Assembly (NCBI GenBank): GCA_030248215.1
Contig: JASANG010003761.1
Coordinates: 178,991-242,990, forward strand
DNA: 64,000 bases
DNA from: Enoplolaimus lenunculus
Taxonomy: Eukaryota; Nematoda; Enoplea; Enoplida; Thoracostomopsidae
Direction: 5' to 3'
Positions 1 through 11,918 of the stretch are shown here, one piece after another. The position numbers were made by a program, and so were the translations under genes. Position 1 is the first letter of the stretch. Each line of letters starts with the position of its first letter. The notes under the pieces are model-generated. The model ran no database searches. It saw only the letters and a program-made list of their open reading frames with translations, and was not told the origin of the DNA.

Positions 1-238
1 AACAAGCTTAATACAATATGTTTACAATTTATATCAATCGAGCATATAAAAATCCAATAGATTGGGATACAACGAAACGATTCTTTTACTACCTATCTAA
101 GCAAAGCACCAAATCTTACCCCACACACCAAAGATGTGAACCTACTATGGCTTCAATCACTAATATACCAAATTTATTGCAACAATAGTTTCAATCCACA
201 CTTAATTCTATAATGAAAAAAATTGAACCGTAGGTCAC
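1..238 (-). other. KAT6 intron, window edge
   Basis: Non-coding sequence downstream of the large KAT6 exon on the minus strand. The donor at 231-238 (GTGACCTA) leaves the reading frame in phase 0. The exons for the MYST catalytic domain should lie beyond coordinate 1. No repeat or other feature seen. Confidence 0.6.
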
Positions 239-2780
239 CTCTGGGTTTTTGCTTTCAGTGCTGGACGTAGTTGACTCGTCGGCATCATTAAGTGCTTGAT
301 TGTTGGAGTAGCTATTTCCGGGTTGAAACGCCATATCGCGACCACTGTTCGCTTTGTCTTTGATTGTCAACAACGGTATACACGAGCAGGCAGATCCGTG
401 GGCCGCTGCCACATTTCCCATACCGGTCTTCTCATACGACTTCGCTGGAAACGGCGGCGCCTGGGGCGACAAAAATAACAATTCAGCGTCCGTGACATCA
501 TGTTGTTCTGATTCCCCTCCATAACCAGTATTATGTGGTGGAGGACGCAAAAAATGCAAATGTGATCGCCCAGCATCTGTGACGGTAGGGGCCAGGGATG
601 ACGGACATGTATCATAACCTCGCTTTCCAGAATCGACGCCAACTCCACTCCCTGCTACCGATATCTGGTGGGAGCTCTCTGTCGAGCACTGCTTATCGCC
701 ATTTTCATCATCATCGCTATCAACAACTTCCAGCTTTAACCGCTTGACAGGGGTTGTTGCTAAAAGCGTTGGCGGCGGTGACGGCTCGGTAGTTTTTAAC
801 GCCGCGGTTACCACTGGACTGCTCAGGATTGGTAGAACACCGCTTGGCGATAACGGTTGCCGTGACCGAAGTAGTTGTGATGCCGAGCAACTGCTACTAT
901 TCGATCGATCACGGATTGCGCTGCTAGCGTCCCTGTCGGACTCAACAAAACTGATCCGAGACGCGATACCACGGCTAGCAGTATTTCGCCGCCCAAGTTT
1001 CTTGCCATCGTCGCTGGTAGCAGCACCCCTGCCACGTTCACCGGGTTTGGACACACACACCACACTCAGCTCAGTGGTGCTGCAGCAGTCACCGTTAGTA
1101 GGTGACACCATCGCTAGATCGGTGTCAATTTTAACCGGGTACATTCGCGGTTTGTGGGAAGGTAGTGGTGACTGTGGGGACGACGGCCCATCACTATAGT
1201 AGTTGCCTACCTGCGCAGCTGCATCCGAATGACCCGGGCTAAAACAGCTCAAATCATTTCGCTCATCATTCGTCGCACGTTTTTTAGCACTCGAGCAATT
1301 TGTCGCGCTATGTTTACTATTGCTATTGTTCGTACCATTACTGTCATTCGACGCCCCTGTCATAGCAGTTGTCGTTGTTGTCACAGTCGATGCTGTATCA
1401 CTGCTGCTCATAGCGCGATGGGACTTTCGAGGAGACCGAGGTCCAGTCGTATATAAATGTGATAACCCGTCAAATAAACTTCGAATCTGGTACGACCCGC
1501 GAGAAGAGCGACCAGCGAGTGCGATTTGTTGTGCTGCCGATCGTTTAGTATGCTTTCTACCTGACTTCAAGTTTCGTGAAGTGTCCTTAAATTTAGACCC
1601 CAATTTTTTACCGTTCGTCGATGCTGTCGATGCAGTACTTCGACCAACAGTTGTTGAAGTTGAACCTGCTCTGGCTTTCTGTGCACCAGCAGCTCCGGTG
1701 GACTGTCTACGCTTCGTATTGATCGGTGGCGGCGCTGCAAGTCCTCTGCGACTAGTCAACTCGCTTGCTGTTCTAGCATCGTCTTCGCTTTGCGAGTCTC
1801 CGTTTTCAACCACTATTTTAGTTCCAGCAGCAAATAACGCTCCGTCGTTGACTCTATACGGTGGCGGCGCAGCGGCAATTTTCACTAAACTAGGATCGGC
1901 TGCAATCAAAAGTCCATTTTCCGCCACGGAATGTTCGTCGCTGCAAGAACTGGTTTCCCAACGTGGCTCATTGACCACTTCATCATTTAACGACGTCAAA
2001 CTGGAAACGGTAGCAGCTGCTTTGGCTGCGGCTTCAGCTTCCGCTTCGAGTTTAATTTCGTTTTCAGTTGTGCCAAATATGGCCAACTGATCTTCATCGA
2101 CTGTTGCTGTTGCCGCTACAGCGGACATACTGTTTAGCGTACGCCGACCAGCGGCGACACACGGTGACAACGACGTGTCTTTCACATCTTCACTACCAGA
2201 CGATACGTAACGTGTTCGAGGGCCAGATCTAGAATTGTATTTTTCAGGACTTGCTTGCTGGTGATGTAAACTAAGCTGTTGTGCAGCAAAATCAGACACA
2301 ATATTGCTCATACCAACAGACGAGCAACCTTTGATCTGTGCGTTTGAATTGGATGCATGTTTAGACACATTCTTCAAGGAACCTATCTTGTGAGACCGGT
2401 TACTAGTCACCGGTAAAGTTTCATTTTCACCCATATGGTACTCTGAACGCTTAAACGAACCCGAAAGTGGTCCAGGCGACATAAGGCTGCTAGAAGTTTT
2501 TGAACTAACACAACTTCGCGGAGACAGTGATGAATGTTGTCGGCTGCTTGATCCACTAGAGTATCTAGTTTTGGTTGCTTTTGGTGTTTGCTTTAGCATG
2601 GGCTTGCAAGGGTTGTTAGCAATAGATGAGCTACCCGCACGGAAATCAAGCTCAGGATACTTAGTTGATCTAGACCGGCGTACATTTGATGAAGGTGTGA
2701 AATAACGAGACAAGCTGTCGTATAAACCAGTCACTTTATCGTTGTCACCAATCAGTTGTTGTCGCTCGCTCTTGTAAGGA
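239..2780 (-). CDS. KAT6: KAT6 exon 8, serine-rich linker
   Basis: Giant exon of 2542 nt, one completing base plus 847 codons, ending in phase 0 at GAG|GTGACC. Two acceptors are possible: AG at 2781-2782 (phase 2, fits the preceding exon) or AG at 2788-2789 (phase 1, does not fit unless another exon intervenes). Sequence is rich in Ser, Thr, Ala, Asn and basic clusters. It holds GLYDSLSRYFTPS near its start and SLFDGLSHLYTT in the middle, both diagnostic of KAT6, plus an acidic KRLKLEVVDSDDDENGD stretch. Other long frames here on the plus strand are antisense shadows. Confidence 0.85.
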
Positions 2781-5700
2781 CTACGAGCTAAAACAGCAAT
2801 ACCAAATAACAAGTAAAAAACGCATCGCATGGCTTCAGGCTAGCAGTGGGATACAGCCGAAATTCTGTTCCGGTTTTAACACCAGGCTCAAAATTGCTAT
2901 TTGTCTACGGTTTTTATATTTAACATAAATCTAGCGATTAGGTATGTCGGCAGGCACCGGACTGTTTCCATACCAATCATAGTGGGGGACAACACACTTA
3001 CTGACAATATGTTCAAGTGCAATAATTACAGTACCTAGTTCATATGCTAATTAGCGGGTATCATGCCAATTTGCAAGTATAGAATGTTTCGCGAGACGTA
3101 TTAATTGTTTCTTATTCAGAACCCTACGAAATATATTTAGTGTTATACAGTAACAAACCCAAAACTTTTATTATAATGCAATTAAATGAAATAATTAACA
3201 TAGGAAATATGCTACTTAGCCTGTAACTTACGATTTTAAGTGTTCCAATTTGTAAACGCAATATTTAAGTTTATCGGGCAAAAAATTCTAGAGCTAACAG
3301 CGCACAGCACAAACCCTTGCAAAAATGATCATTCAACAAAACTGCCATCGTTGGCATCACTACCATGCTCATTGCATAATAGCTAGCTGTTTCTTTACCT
3401 GCTTTGGAGATTTATAAACGCATAATTTAGATTCCTCGCACCAAATAACCTTTCAGTACTGAAATCAGACCGCTTGTAACCCTAACAACTAATTAAGTTA
3501 AAAAGTCATAATTTAGTCTTAACCAACTAAGCTAAATGCTAATTAGTGAATAGCTGTTCATTTATTTGTTTTAAAGACTTACAAACGTTTAATTCAAATT
3601 CCTTGACCCAAAAACCTTTTAGTACTTAAATGAGGTCACTTGTAACCGTAGTAATTAGGATTTTAGACCAAGATTTTAAAGGTAACAAAGACACTCATTA
3701 ACTATTTCAAAATACAAATTGAAATTAGTCTGCTGGCAGCATAATATGATCATTTTGTGATGCCTACAGCAATTATAAAGCCTTAGTTAAGATACACCTG
3801 CAGTAAGACTTGCCATAAAGAAAGTTTTTATTAACGTTAAACCTTTAGCAATCAACTCTTTTTCTCTTTTTTTCTGAGTCATACATATCTGCTTACTTGA
3901 ATTTGGCGATTTCGATTTCATTGCACTACGTTTACCATAAAAGGATGGTTTGCGCATCGAAAAGGAACTGAAGCAAAAACAAGCATATTCTGTTCAGAAC
4001 ACTGTCTTACTTTAAATATTAAGTAGACTATGAAGAAATTTGAGTTTCACACTTTTTATGAAATATTTATCCTCCCCAAAAAACTAATGGAAGGGATTGA
4101 TTTCATTGCACGACGTTTACCATAAAAGGATGGTTTGCGCATCGAAAAGGAACTGAAGCAAAAACAAGTCTATTCTATTCAGAACATTGTCTCACTTTAA
4201 ATATTAAATTTTTAGCCTAATTGGTGCCAATAACATAGAACATCACAGGGTTTGTTTTTTCACTCAGCAAATTTTCGCAACATTGATTTAAACAAAAGAA
4301 AAAAATGTTTATCAAGTTTAACGGGGGGGAGGGGAGACGAAAAAAATATATTTTAACAGGGAATCCCCATCCACCCGGCCCCGGTCGTAAAATTGGGACC
4401 TTTCTTGAGCAGAGCGAGAATCATATCTTTTTTTTTCTCTCCAAAGGGGAAAGGTGCTGCCCCCCCCCCCCCCTCCCAGAAGAAAACCAAGACCACGCAC
4501 CGATTTTGATAAACTTTTTTTGTTTGAAAGCCAATTATCCTGTGGTAATAACCTCGCATAGCGATTTTAAAATTTTTAGCCGTTTATTAGCTACAGGCTA
4601 ATTTGCATAATTAGTTAAGGCTAAATTAGACTTTCTACATTATTTCGCTAATTATTACAGTTACACGCAATCTAATTTCAGCATTAATGTGTTTTTAGGT
4701 GCGAGGAAATTGAATAATTGTTTACAAACCTCCAAAACCGATAATTAAATAGTTAGCTAACAGCTAATTTGCATATAACATACTTTTTAAGCCTAAATTA
4801 GAACTTTCCACAATATTTCACTAATTATTAAGATTAAAAGCAATCTAATTTCAGCACTAAAGGGTTTTTAGGTGCGGGGAATTTGAATAAATTGTTTACA
4901 AACCTCCAAAACCGATAATTCAATAGTTAGCTAATAGCGAATTTGCATATTAGCTTAATTGACAAGACAAAATTAAGACTTTTTAAATTATATCAATAAT
5001 TATTAGGATTACTGAAGTTTTTATGTGCGCTGGATCTGAATAAATTTTTTACAAACCTCCAAAACCGATAAATCAATAGTTAGCTAATAGCTAAATCGCA
5101 TAATAACATATTTTTAAGCCTAAATTAGTACTTTTTACAATATTTCAGTAATTATTAAGGGTTTTTAGGTGCGAGGAATTTAAATAAATTGTTTACAAAC
5201 CTCCAAAACCGATAATTGAATAGTTAACGAATAGCTAATTTGCATATTAGCTTAATTGACAAGACAAAATTAAGACTTTTTAATTATATCAATAATTATT
5301 AGGGTTACTGAAGTTTTTATGTGCGTTGGATCTGAATAAATTTTTTACAAACCTACAAAACCGGTAAATGAATAGTTAGCTAATAGCTAAATCGCATAAT
5401 AACATATTTTTAAGCCTAAATTAGTACTTTTAACAATATTTCAGTAATTATTAAGGGTTTTTAGGTGCGAGGAATTTAAATAAATTGTTTACAAACCTCC
5501 AAAACCGATAATTGAATAGTTAACGAATAGCTAATTTGCATATTAGCTTAATTGACAAGACAAAATTAAGACTTTTTAAATTATTTCAATAATTATTAGG
5601 GTTACTGAAGTTTTTACGTCCGTTGGATCTGAATAAATTTTTACAAACCTCCAAACCCGATAAATGAATAGTTAGCTAATTATTAATTTGCATATTACCT

Positions 5701-8700
5701 TAATTGCTTACGCGTGTTCGAGCTTTGCTCCATAAATGTAGTCCCAATACGACTGGTAAGTATCGGCATCGGTATAATCGGCACTTTTCATGAGTATCGG
5801 CATCGGCACTGCACAAAATTGCCGATTCTTTGCCGATTCTTTTTGCACAAATAACTATCAGTTGGAAAGCTATCAGTTTCATTTCTGGGCACATATCTGT
5901 GTGTCTGGTCAGGAAACCTGTTATGTCTTTTGCGTTTGTGTTTGAAAAAATTAATTGAAATGAATCGTTTTTATAAAATTTTAATCGTTTATGATGATTA
6001 GAGTTTAAGTCTTCATATAATGATGTAATATAGTATCCTATCTGTTTATTAAGCACGGTGTACTAAAGTTGAAATCGGCATCGGCATCGGTTCGGCAAAA
6101 ATTTCAAAATAAGAATCGGCATCGGTATCGACAAAAATTTAGGTATCGGCACATCCCTAATTCTGACGATGCATGCGGCAAGTTACAATTATAGAGATTA
6201 TATAGCTTACATAAATATCTAGCAAGCTATAACACACTTCCTGAACGAGCACAAATGATGATCAAATTTATTTTTACTGATCATTTTTATTTTTTGGTGT
6301 TCCAAAGAACTTATTTTTGACTAATAATAAAAACCTTTGGTCCATCATAGTCATACAACATACCCACAACACCACACATACCTGGACATTGCACCAACGC
6401 GACGATGTCCTGTGGTACCGGAACTGTTACTGTGATCGCGTTTGCGGTAAACCACATCCGGTGAATTGGACCTGGGCACCGTCATACGGGAACGCTTGGA
6501 ATGACTCTCTGTCGCATTGGAACTAACAGAGGAAGAAACTTTACGGCTCTTTTGCTGCTGATGACTCAACTCATTCGTACACTTACGACACATCCACCTA
6601 TCGCGCTCTGTAAAGAAACGAAAACGCTTCGAAATTTATCGGTGGAGCAGAATAAACATATTTTAAGCTATTTGGGAGTTGGGACTTGAAAAACTTAACA
6701 GCACCACATTTACATTCAATTAGCCTTAAACAAACAACCATTAATTGCGTTTTCATCAGCTATTGTATCCACAATTCCGGTAGGCTCGAAAATTCCCGTT
6801 GATCCGGCTGAACACGTACGTACCTAATCAAGAAACAGAAACTTACCTTTATCTTGTCTAGGGGCATCCTCAATGCAGCTTTTGTGATACCCGCTATCGC
6901 AATGGCGGCAAATTACCAGTTTATCCTGCAAGAAAGCCAGAAATGTAATAACGAAAGCAAACTTTGAAACAGCATTTTGCCTAGCCATAATCTTAATCAA
7001 ACGCTATAGAAATCAGAAGAATTCTGGTTGTAAAATATTTCGTTAGATCAATACGTAGTCAAAACTAGGAACTCCTCTTTGTGTTAATCTCGCTCTACAT
7101 TTCAGCGCTTTGTAAAAACAAGAGTTGGACTAAATGAAAACTTAGGCTGCACGTACTACGCACAAACTTACCGTACTCGTTTGATCATTGCAAACCTGAC
7201 ATGTTTTGCATCTCATACAATACCAGTCGTTTCGTTTAATCAGAGACTTCGATAATTTGTCCGAATATTGCAGACATGACGCGTGGCCTAAATAAGAAGT
7301 CGGCTAGCATAGAAAATCAAAAGGCAAAGCAATTAGATCACATATATGTTTTCTTTGTATTAGAGTAATTTTAAGTGCAAGCATGTTATCGTATGCATAG
7401 GATTTAAGTGGCCACAAGGAAGCTTAAGTACGGTACGCCTGATCAAATTATAGATAAAAGTTTTTGCATTCTCTTCAAATAGGAAATGTAAACCAGACAG
7501 CAGACTAAATTTAAATTGCAACTCAAAATGATGTCGGGATGAATGGCACATCGCAAAAAGCATTGCCTCAAATAAAAACCACAATGATTTAATACAGGTT
7601 AGAGCCAATGGAAACTTATTATTCCGATTATATACCTACCATCGGAATCGGAACTGGATTTGCAAGATATTATTAGCTCCGGTTATAATGAAACTTAACA
7701 GAACTGCAGGCAACTTTCGCACATAATTACAAACTAGTATATAATCCGAAATTGCACACATGTGCAACTTTCTTAATACACTACGTTAGAGGCAATGAAA
7801 ACTTATTATTCCGATTATATACCAACCATCGAAATGGGAACTGGATTTGAAAGATATTATTAGTTCCGGTTATAATGAAACTTAACAGAACTGCAGGCAA
7901 CTTTCGCACATAATTGCAAACTAGTAATCCGTAGTTGCACACATGTGCAACTTTCTTAATACACTGCGTTTTGGCAAAAGTTTAAAAGGATTTGTTCAAG
8001 CAAATCTGCACTTAAACCTTGAAATTTGACTGACAATTAAAAAAAATAACAGTATCTACATTTCAATGTAAACAACATGTTAACAAGATTGTAGCGGGAT
8101 AGAATAACTATTTTGTAAACTTAGGAATTAAAAATATAATTCTGAAGTCGACAAAAGGTTCCATTTTGTCGGGAAGTAATGTAATCAATCCCCTCCTTAT
8201 ATAGCAACCTGCTGGGAGAGATCGGAATACCGGGATGCTCTTTAGACCCATACTGGATTTATATCGTTTTAATACATTGACATTGAGGGTCATATGCAAG
8301 GAAGCCTATTTGAACATTTTATATATTTGTTGCTATGAGTCAGGGTGCAACCGAGCTTAAAGTAAAGTAAGAGAAAAACTAAGCGTTATGTTTGTATTCA
8401 ATCCTAATACAAATTTTTAGACTGTGTAGGTCCGGTAGGAATGATGTATCCCGGAATACACCTTCCGCAGAGGAAAAAAAGCGTCCTAAAGTCATGCCTT
8501 CTTAAGACAATATACATACATACATGTTAATTGTTAAAAAATAATCATAAAGCAAGCTGGCTTCGTCTTATAGATTAACAACACAAAGAAAAAGTAAACA
8601 ACATATTCTCTCTTCAGAATTTTTCACTTAGAATTATAGAAGCAAATTTGCATACGCATATGGATACACAAATTTGCTGGAACGCTGCACAAAATACGTA

Positions 8701-10961
8701 TGTGGGGCATACAGTTTTAATAATATAGATAATAAAGGTAAAAATTACTATGTACCTCCTGTTCCACATAGCGCGCACATCATCACAACACTGTCACTTT
8801 CTCTATCATCACAGATCATACACTTACTGCCAGCAATTGAAATCTAAAGCAAAGAGTTTCGTACTAATTGCGTTCCCTGGCATGCTCACTTCTGTCATTT
8901 CAAAAAACTACACTGGAATTTATTTATTGCAGTTTTGGCAATAAATAACAGTATAATACAGAGTTACGGAACATATACGTACTTCTGAACAATACGTAAA
9001 TATCCGGCAACATATAATACCAGAGGATGGCGAGTTATAGCTGCAACCGGATATCCTACCACAGCTTTGTATTCAGTATATTTGCTATATTAAAAAGCCT
9101 TGTCGACACTAAACATTAATTCAGTTACCTTTGTTCTGTAAGCCGGCCTGGCACCTACCGGGCCCAGCAGATGTTTCTGTAAGAATATAGTCAGCGTTAT
9201 CATGTTTTGTTGCGTTAGACAAACATGTTTTTGTAATGAAGTTTTGTTGCGCTAGACAAGCATGATTTTGTAATGGAATAAAACATTTCGTCATACTAGT
9301 GCTCTTTAAAGGAAACAAAACATTTCGTCAAACCAGTGCTCTTTAAACGAAACATAAGTGATCATCTTACCTCAACTGTACCTACACTCGCGCTTTCGAA
9401 TCCATTTGTTATTGCTCGCGTCTGCGTGGGTGCACTGGCGGATACTGATAATTCAGAGCACCCGAAGGCGCATACAGTACCTGTATTAGAATGTTCGCCA
9501 TCGGCAGTAGAGGAAGCACTGCTGATTTTACCCGTCTGTCCTGATACCAGCAATGCTCCACGACGTGTAGCGGCCCACTTCGCTATTGGCACTGGCCTAA
9601 AAGTTTTGCCAGTTTGTTCTACGAAGCCATGCGCGATCGCATCTGTGACTGCGTTTCGAATAGCATCGCGCAGCGTTGCCACTACTTTGGTACTGCCGTC
9701 GACATCAGGCAATGACGATGGTGCCGGTAGAGTCGTTTGAAGTTCAACGTCATATGTTTTGCGTAAACTTGATTCGATGTGTTGCAACGAGCAACCAAGT
9801 TTGCTGCCCGGACTAAGAGATTCGCTCACCGCGGCTAATTCTTGAATAATATCCGCCACTATCTTAAACAATGACGACTGATCATGTAATAACATGTTTT
9901 TACAAGGGGCAAGAAACAAAAACAAAAACTAAAACATTGTGCGATTCCAAATAAAAGCATGATTTTTGAGCGAAATAGAGGTTTTCATGCATTTTTAAAA
10001 AAACCAAGCGGAATTCAAAAAATCCACCGAGACCTGCAAGTATGTTTTCAGAAAAAAGAGATTTGCTGAATACTAAAAATTATATCAAAGTCTGAAAAAT
10101 ATATTTTTGCGATCTCTGTTGCGTTGCGTCCGTCATTCTCTAAAGTCACAAATGTCAAACCCTTCAAAGTTACTGTTGAATCGTACGCAGTCTGTAAATA
10201 ATATGTCAACCTATATACTCGGCGGCTTTCTATTGTCTTATTTTAAAACATTGAATTCATAACTAACAGTAAGTAAGACCAAGCACAAAGTTACTAGCAT
10301 CTTTGAGCCGGCCGGAAAGATATCATGGGTAAAGCGTTGCTAGAACAAAAACCAGAATTTAGCTGCTATCAAATAATACAAAAATACAGGTGAAAGAAAA
10401 ACGATGAACAATTAAAGTAAATAAACAAATATAAAAGGATGCTTCAATTTTATCTACCTCAGTTAAATTGGTGGTTGGCGTTACTTTCAATGGTATCCGT
10501 CGATGTGACACTCGATTTTTCTTTGACGATGCCGAAATCCCAAAACTTGTACATCCGTTGCTAGAACTACTCTCAGCTGGCATCGGAGAACTATCTACTG
10601 CAGATCCTGTCATATTTTGTGATTGTGCCAACGTCTGGCGCTTACGATATGATGAAGCTTCCCTGTATGTCCAAAGTCCGTCGCGCCATTCTTTTAGCAA
10701 AATACCTGAGGAGCACGCCAACTGCAACTCATTCAGTGTTTGTTCTTGACTAATATGGTGCTGTTTTCGCATTTGGCTTGAAATGGCTTCGGTTGTTGCG
10801 TTTAATTTGTTTCGTTTCAATCCTCGCACAATTTGTGATATTTGCGTTATCACTGGTGATGATGCACTACCTGATGGTGTAGTGAGAAAATCAGAGTTTA
10901 ACTCAGTAACACTGCAATTACTGACGACGCCAGAATCGGTTAAATAAGAATCGGCATCCAT
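239..10961 (-). CDS. KAT6: KAT6-type (MOZ/MORF) MYST histone acetyltransferase, 5' part of gene
   Basis: Eight exons rebuilt by splice sites and phase give 1363 codons (4089 nt, in frame). Order of parts: winged helix 1 (residues ~38-110), winged helix 2/NEMM-like (~169-275), double PHD finger (~354-460), then a serine/threonine-rich region carrying two family motifs, GLYDSLSRYFTPS and SLFDGLSHLYTT. The latter resembles the vertebrate KAT6 motif LFDGLSHIYTT. KAT6 enzymes acetylate histone H3 within a BRPF-ING5-EAF6 complex in the nucleus; the winged helices read CpG DNA and the PHD pair reads acylated H3 tails. Those roles are family knowledge. The acetyl-CoA-binding MYST domain is not in the window. 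Introns hold satellite arrays and old miniature transposons. Identification rests on order and motifs recalled from the vertebrate proteins; I am fairly sure of it. Confidence 0.85.
3908..4206. repeat. Tandem duplication, ~186-bp period
   Basis: A block beginning at the phrase GATTTCATTGCACTACG near 3913 recurs near 4097 with few changes, and both copies run about 110 bp through ACTTTAAATATTAA. It looks like a local duplication inside a KAT6 intron. Confidence 0.8.
4560..5690. repeat. Satellite-like array, ~147-bp monomer arranged as ~295-bp dimers
   Basis: The phrase ACAAACCTCCAAAACC recurs at about 4723, 4897, 5050, 5194, 5345, 5488 and 5641. Spacings alternate between ~143 and ~153 bp, so two monomer types form a ~295-bp dimer. 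Conserved blocks include GGTGCGAGGAATTTGAATAAA, TAGTTAGCTAATAGCTAA and CAATAATTATTAGGGTTACTG. Related single copies lie at 19080-19760 and 23520-23870. Confidence 0.85.
5735..6158. mobile_element. Decayed hAT-like miniature element (TATCGGCATCGG family)
   Basis: Both ends carry ATCGGCATCGG motifs in inverted arrangement, and the right end reads GGTATCGGCACATCCCTA. The better-preserved relative at 21633-21975 has the matching left end TAGGGATGTGTCGATACC. The left end here is diverged. It has no coding capacity; an open frame across it is accidental. Confidence 0.6.
6382..6607 (-). CDS. KAT6: KAT6 exon 7, end of second PHD finger
   Basis: Acceptor TTTCTTTACAG gives the frame RDRWMCRKCTNE, matching the PHD C-terminal signature W-x-C-x2-C of KAT6 PHD2. 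It continues into a Ser/Lys/Arg-rich stretch. Donor at 6380-6381 (CCAG|GTATGT) leaves phase 2. Length 226 nt fits phase 1 in and phase 2 out. Confidence 0.8.
6847..6925 (-). CDS. KAT6: KAT6 exon 6, core of second PHD finger
   Basis: Reads DKLVICRHCDSGYHKSC then IEDAPRQDK, the C-x2-C ... H-x4-C core of PHD2 (vertebrate form LFCDSCDRGFHMEC). Acceptor TTTCTTGCAG, donor AAAG|GTAAG, 79 nt, phase 0 in and phase 1 out. Joining to the next exon gives DKERDRWMCRKC. Confidence 0.88.
7172..7287 (-). CDS. KAT6: KAT6 exon 5, end of first PHD finger
   Basis: Reads GHASCLQYSDKL then a link to NDWYCMRCKTCQVCND. It carries the H-x2-C and W-x-C-x2-C of PHD1 and the first cysteine pair of PHD2, the interlocked layout of the KAT6/DPF double PHD finger. 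Acceptor CTTATTTAG, donor ACG|GTAAGT, 116 nt. Confidence 0.88.
7603..7967. repeat. Tandem duplication, ~184-bp period, in KAT6 intron 4
   Basis: Two copies of a block starting AACTTATTATTCCGATTATATACC (split here as AACTTATTATTCCG and ATTATATACC) and ending near GCACACATGTGCAACTTTC follow each other at about 7609 and 7795 with scattered differences. No function seen. Confidence 0.85.
7968..8755. other. KAT6 intron, nothing clear
   Basis: AT-rich intron sequence. A hAT-like terminus CAGGGTGCAACCGAGC occurs at 8343-8358 but no matching partner end was found, so only a truncated element can be inferred. Confidence 0.4.
8756..8822 (-). CDS. KAT6: KAT6 exon 4, start of first PHD finger
   Basis: Reads CMICDDRESDSVVMMCALCGTG, the two opening cysteine pairs of PHD1. 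Joining to exon 5 gives CGTGGHASCL. The best-looking acceptor (CAG at 8827-8829) would put the preceding phase at 2. The frame-consistent start uses AAG|TGT at 8822, four bases further in. The exact 5' boundary is therefore uncertain. Confidence 0.75.
9129..9176 (-). CDS. KAT6: Possible small KAT6 exon 3
   Basis: A 48-nt segment bounded by a good acceptor (ATTCTTACAG) and donor (AAAG|GTAACT) stays open in phase 0, reading KHLLGPVGARPAYRTK. It would link the second winged helix to PHD1, where the vertebrate protein also has a short linker. There is no sequence match to the family, so this is a guess from splice signals alone. Confidence 0.4.
9371..9877 (-). CDS. KAT6: KAT6 exon 2, second winged helix (NEMM-like)
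   Basis: Exon of 169 codons, phase 0 at both ends. It contains LGCSLQHIESSLRKTYDV followed about 25 residues later by DAIRNAVTDAIAHGFVEQ. This is the histone H1/H5-like winged-helix layout found in KAT6 (vertebrate: SSLKNIEKYLRSQSD ... RAVNNGRLLKDG). Donor GAG|GTAAGA. The acceptor is taken as the AG at 9878-9879. Confidence 0.8.
10458..10961 (-). CDS. KAT6: KAT6 exon 1, start codon and first winged helix
   Basis: ATG at 10959-10961 is directly preceded by an in-frame TAA, which fixes the start. 168 codons, donor GAG|GTAGAT in phase 0. After an acidic/Ser leader comes ITQISQIVRGLKRNKLN, then EQTLNELQLACSSGILLK and GLWTYRE, matching the order of the SAMD1-like winged helix that opens vertebrate KAT6A/B. 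Confidence 0.8.
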
Positions 10962-11918
10962 TTAGCTCACTAGGTGCTGTTGCAACGAACAATTTAAATG
11001 TTTCACATAAAAGCACATCGTCTCGTCCATTTATTTTATTTAATTATACAAACTCATAGTAATTTCAGCAAAGTAAAGCGGTGACCAATCTGTTTACTAA
11101 TCGTAAATACTTCAAAATTCATTAATCTTTAGGGCGTTGCTATTGGTAATATTTTTCTAGCAACATACTGCAAATACAAAATTGTTAGCGTCAATAATAA
11201 TATCCTAGCTATGACACTAAACACGAGATCAATTGATCGGTTGCCGAACCATGACTGACTCAAAACCAGATTCCAAATTTAAGTGAAGATTTCGCTTAAG
11301 CTCGTAGTTTTGATATAAGTCGAAAGTTTCCAACAAGTATTTTAGATTACCGAAATAATCGGTAGTTGGTAATATCTGCGCTAGTTATGAGGTACTACTA
11401 GTAAGAATTTTACGATGAGAGAGTTGACATCTCCAGAGGTTAAAAATTCATCAAAAGTTCCGAACCGTACAGTAGTGCTACTCTGACCTAGGTCCAAAAT
11501 CTTTTTAAGTCAAATTTCGACTTAAGTCATGTCTGTGCAACCCAGCCAATGACTGTGACAAAAACAGCCAGCGTTGCCGTTTCATTTCGTGTTTCATAGT
11601 TAGGTGTTGAACTATAGACTTCTATCATTTCTAAACACTTGTTTCAGCAAATGAATTTACAGCCTTTCTATTTTATAGGTACGTTTTACGTTAATCAATA
11701 TTCTCACACGCGCAAGTTTTTAACAAAACAGCTTCGTAGTTGTTGCAACTGCAAGATAAGCCTTGGAATTATGCTACCACTATATTTAATTTGCACGATA
11801 ACTGAGCGTTGGGATGGACCACTCGTTGGGGTTGAACCAACCGTTGGGATGAAACCAAACGTTAAAAGTAATTCTAGTAAAAGATATTTCAACACAAACA
11901 GTCGCGCGCACATTAATT
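10962..11918. other. Region upstream of KAT6
   Basis: Presumed KAT6 5' flank or promoter plus anonymous AT-rich DNA. I see no TATA box or other element I can defend. Confidence 0.4.

Larger units (their letters stand above)
2781..6381 (-). other. KAT6 intron 7 with satellite array and repeats
   Basis: No coding sequence supported. From left to right it holds unremarkable AT-rich DNA, a 186-bp tandem duplication (3908-4206), a G/C-tract patch (4318-4480, including about 15 consecutive C), a ~147-bp satellite-like array (4560-5690) and a decayed hAT-like element (5735-6158). Confidence 0.6.

Noticed and set aside
744-2090. Plus-strand frames of 151 and 256 codons
   Set aside because: Antisense to the KAT6 serine-rich exon, whose motifs identify the minus strand as coding.
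11841-11865. 17-base match AACCGTTGGGATGAAAC between the intergenic region and the ASPP exon at 46324
   Set aside because: Flanks do not match; taken as coincidence.
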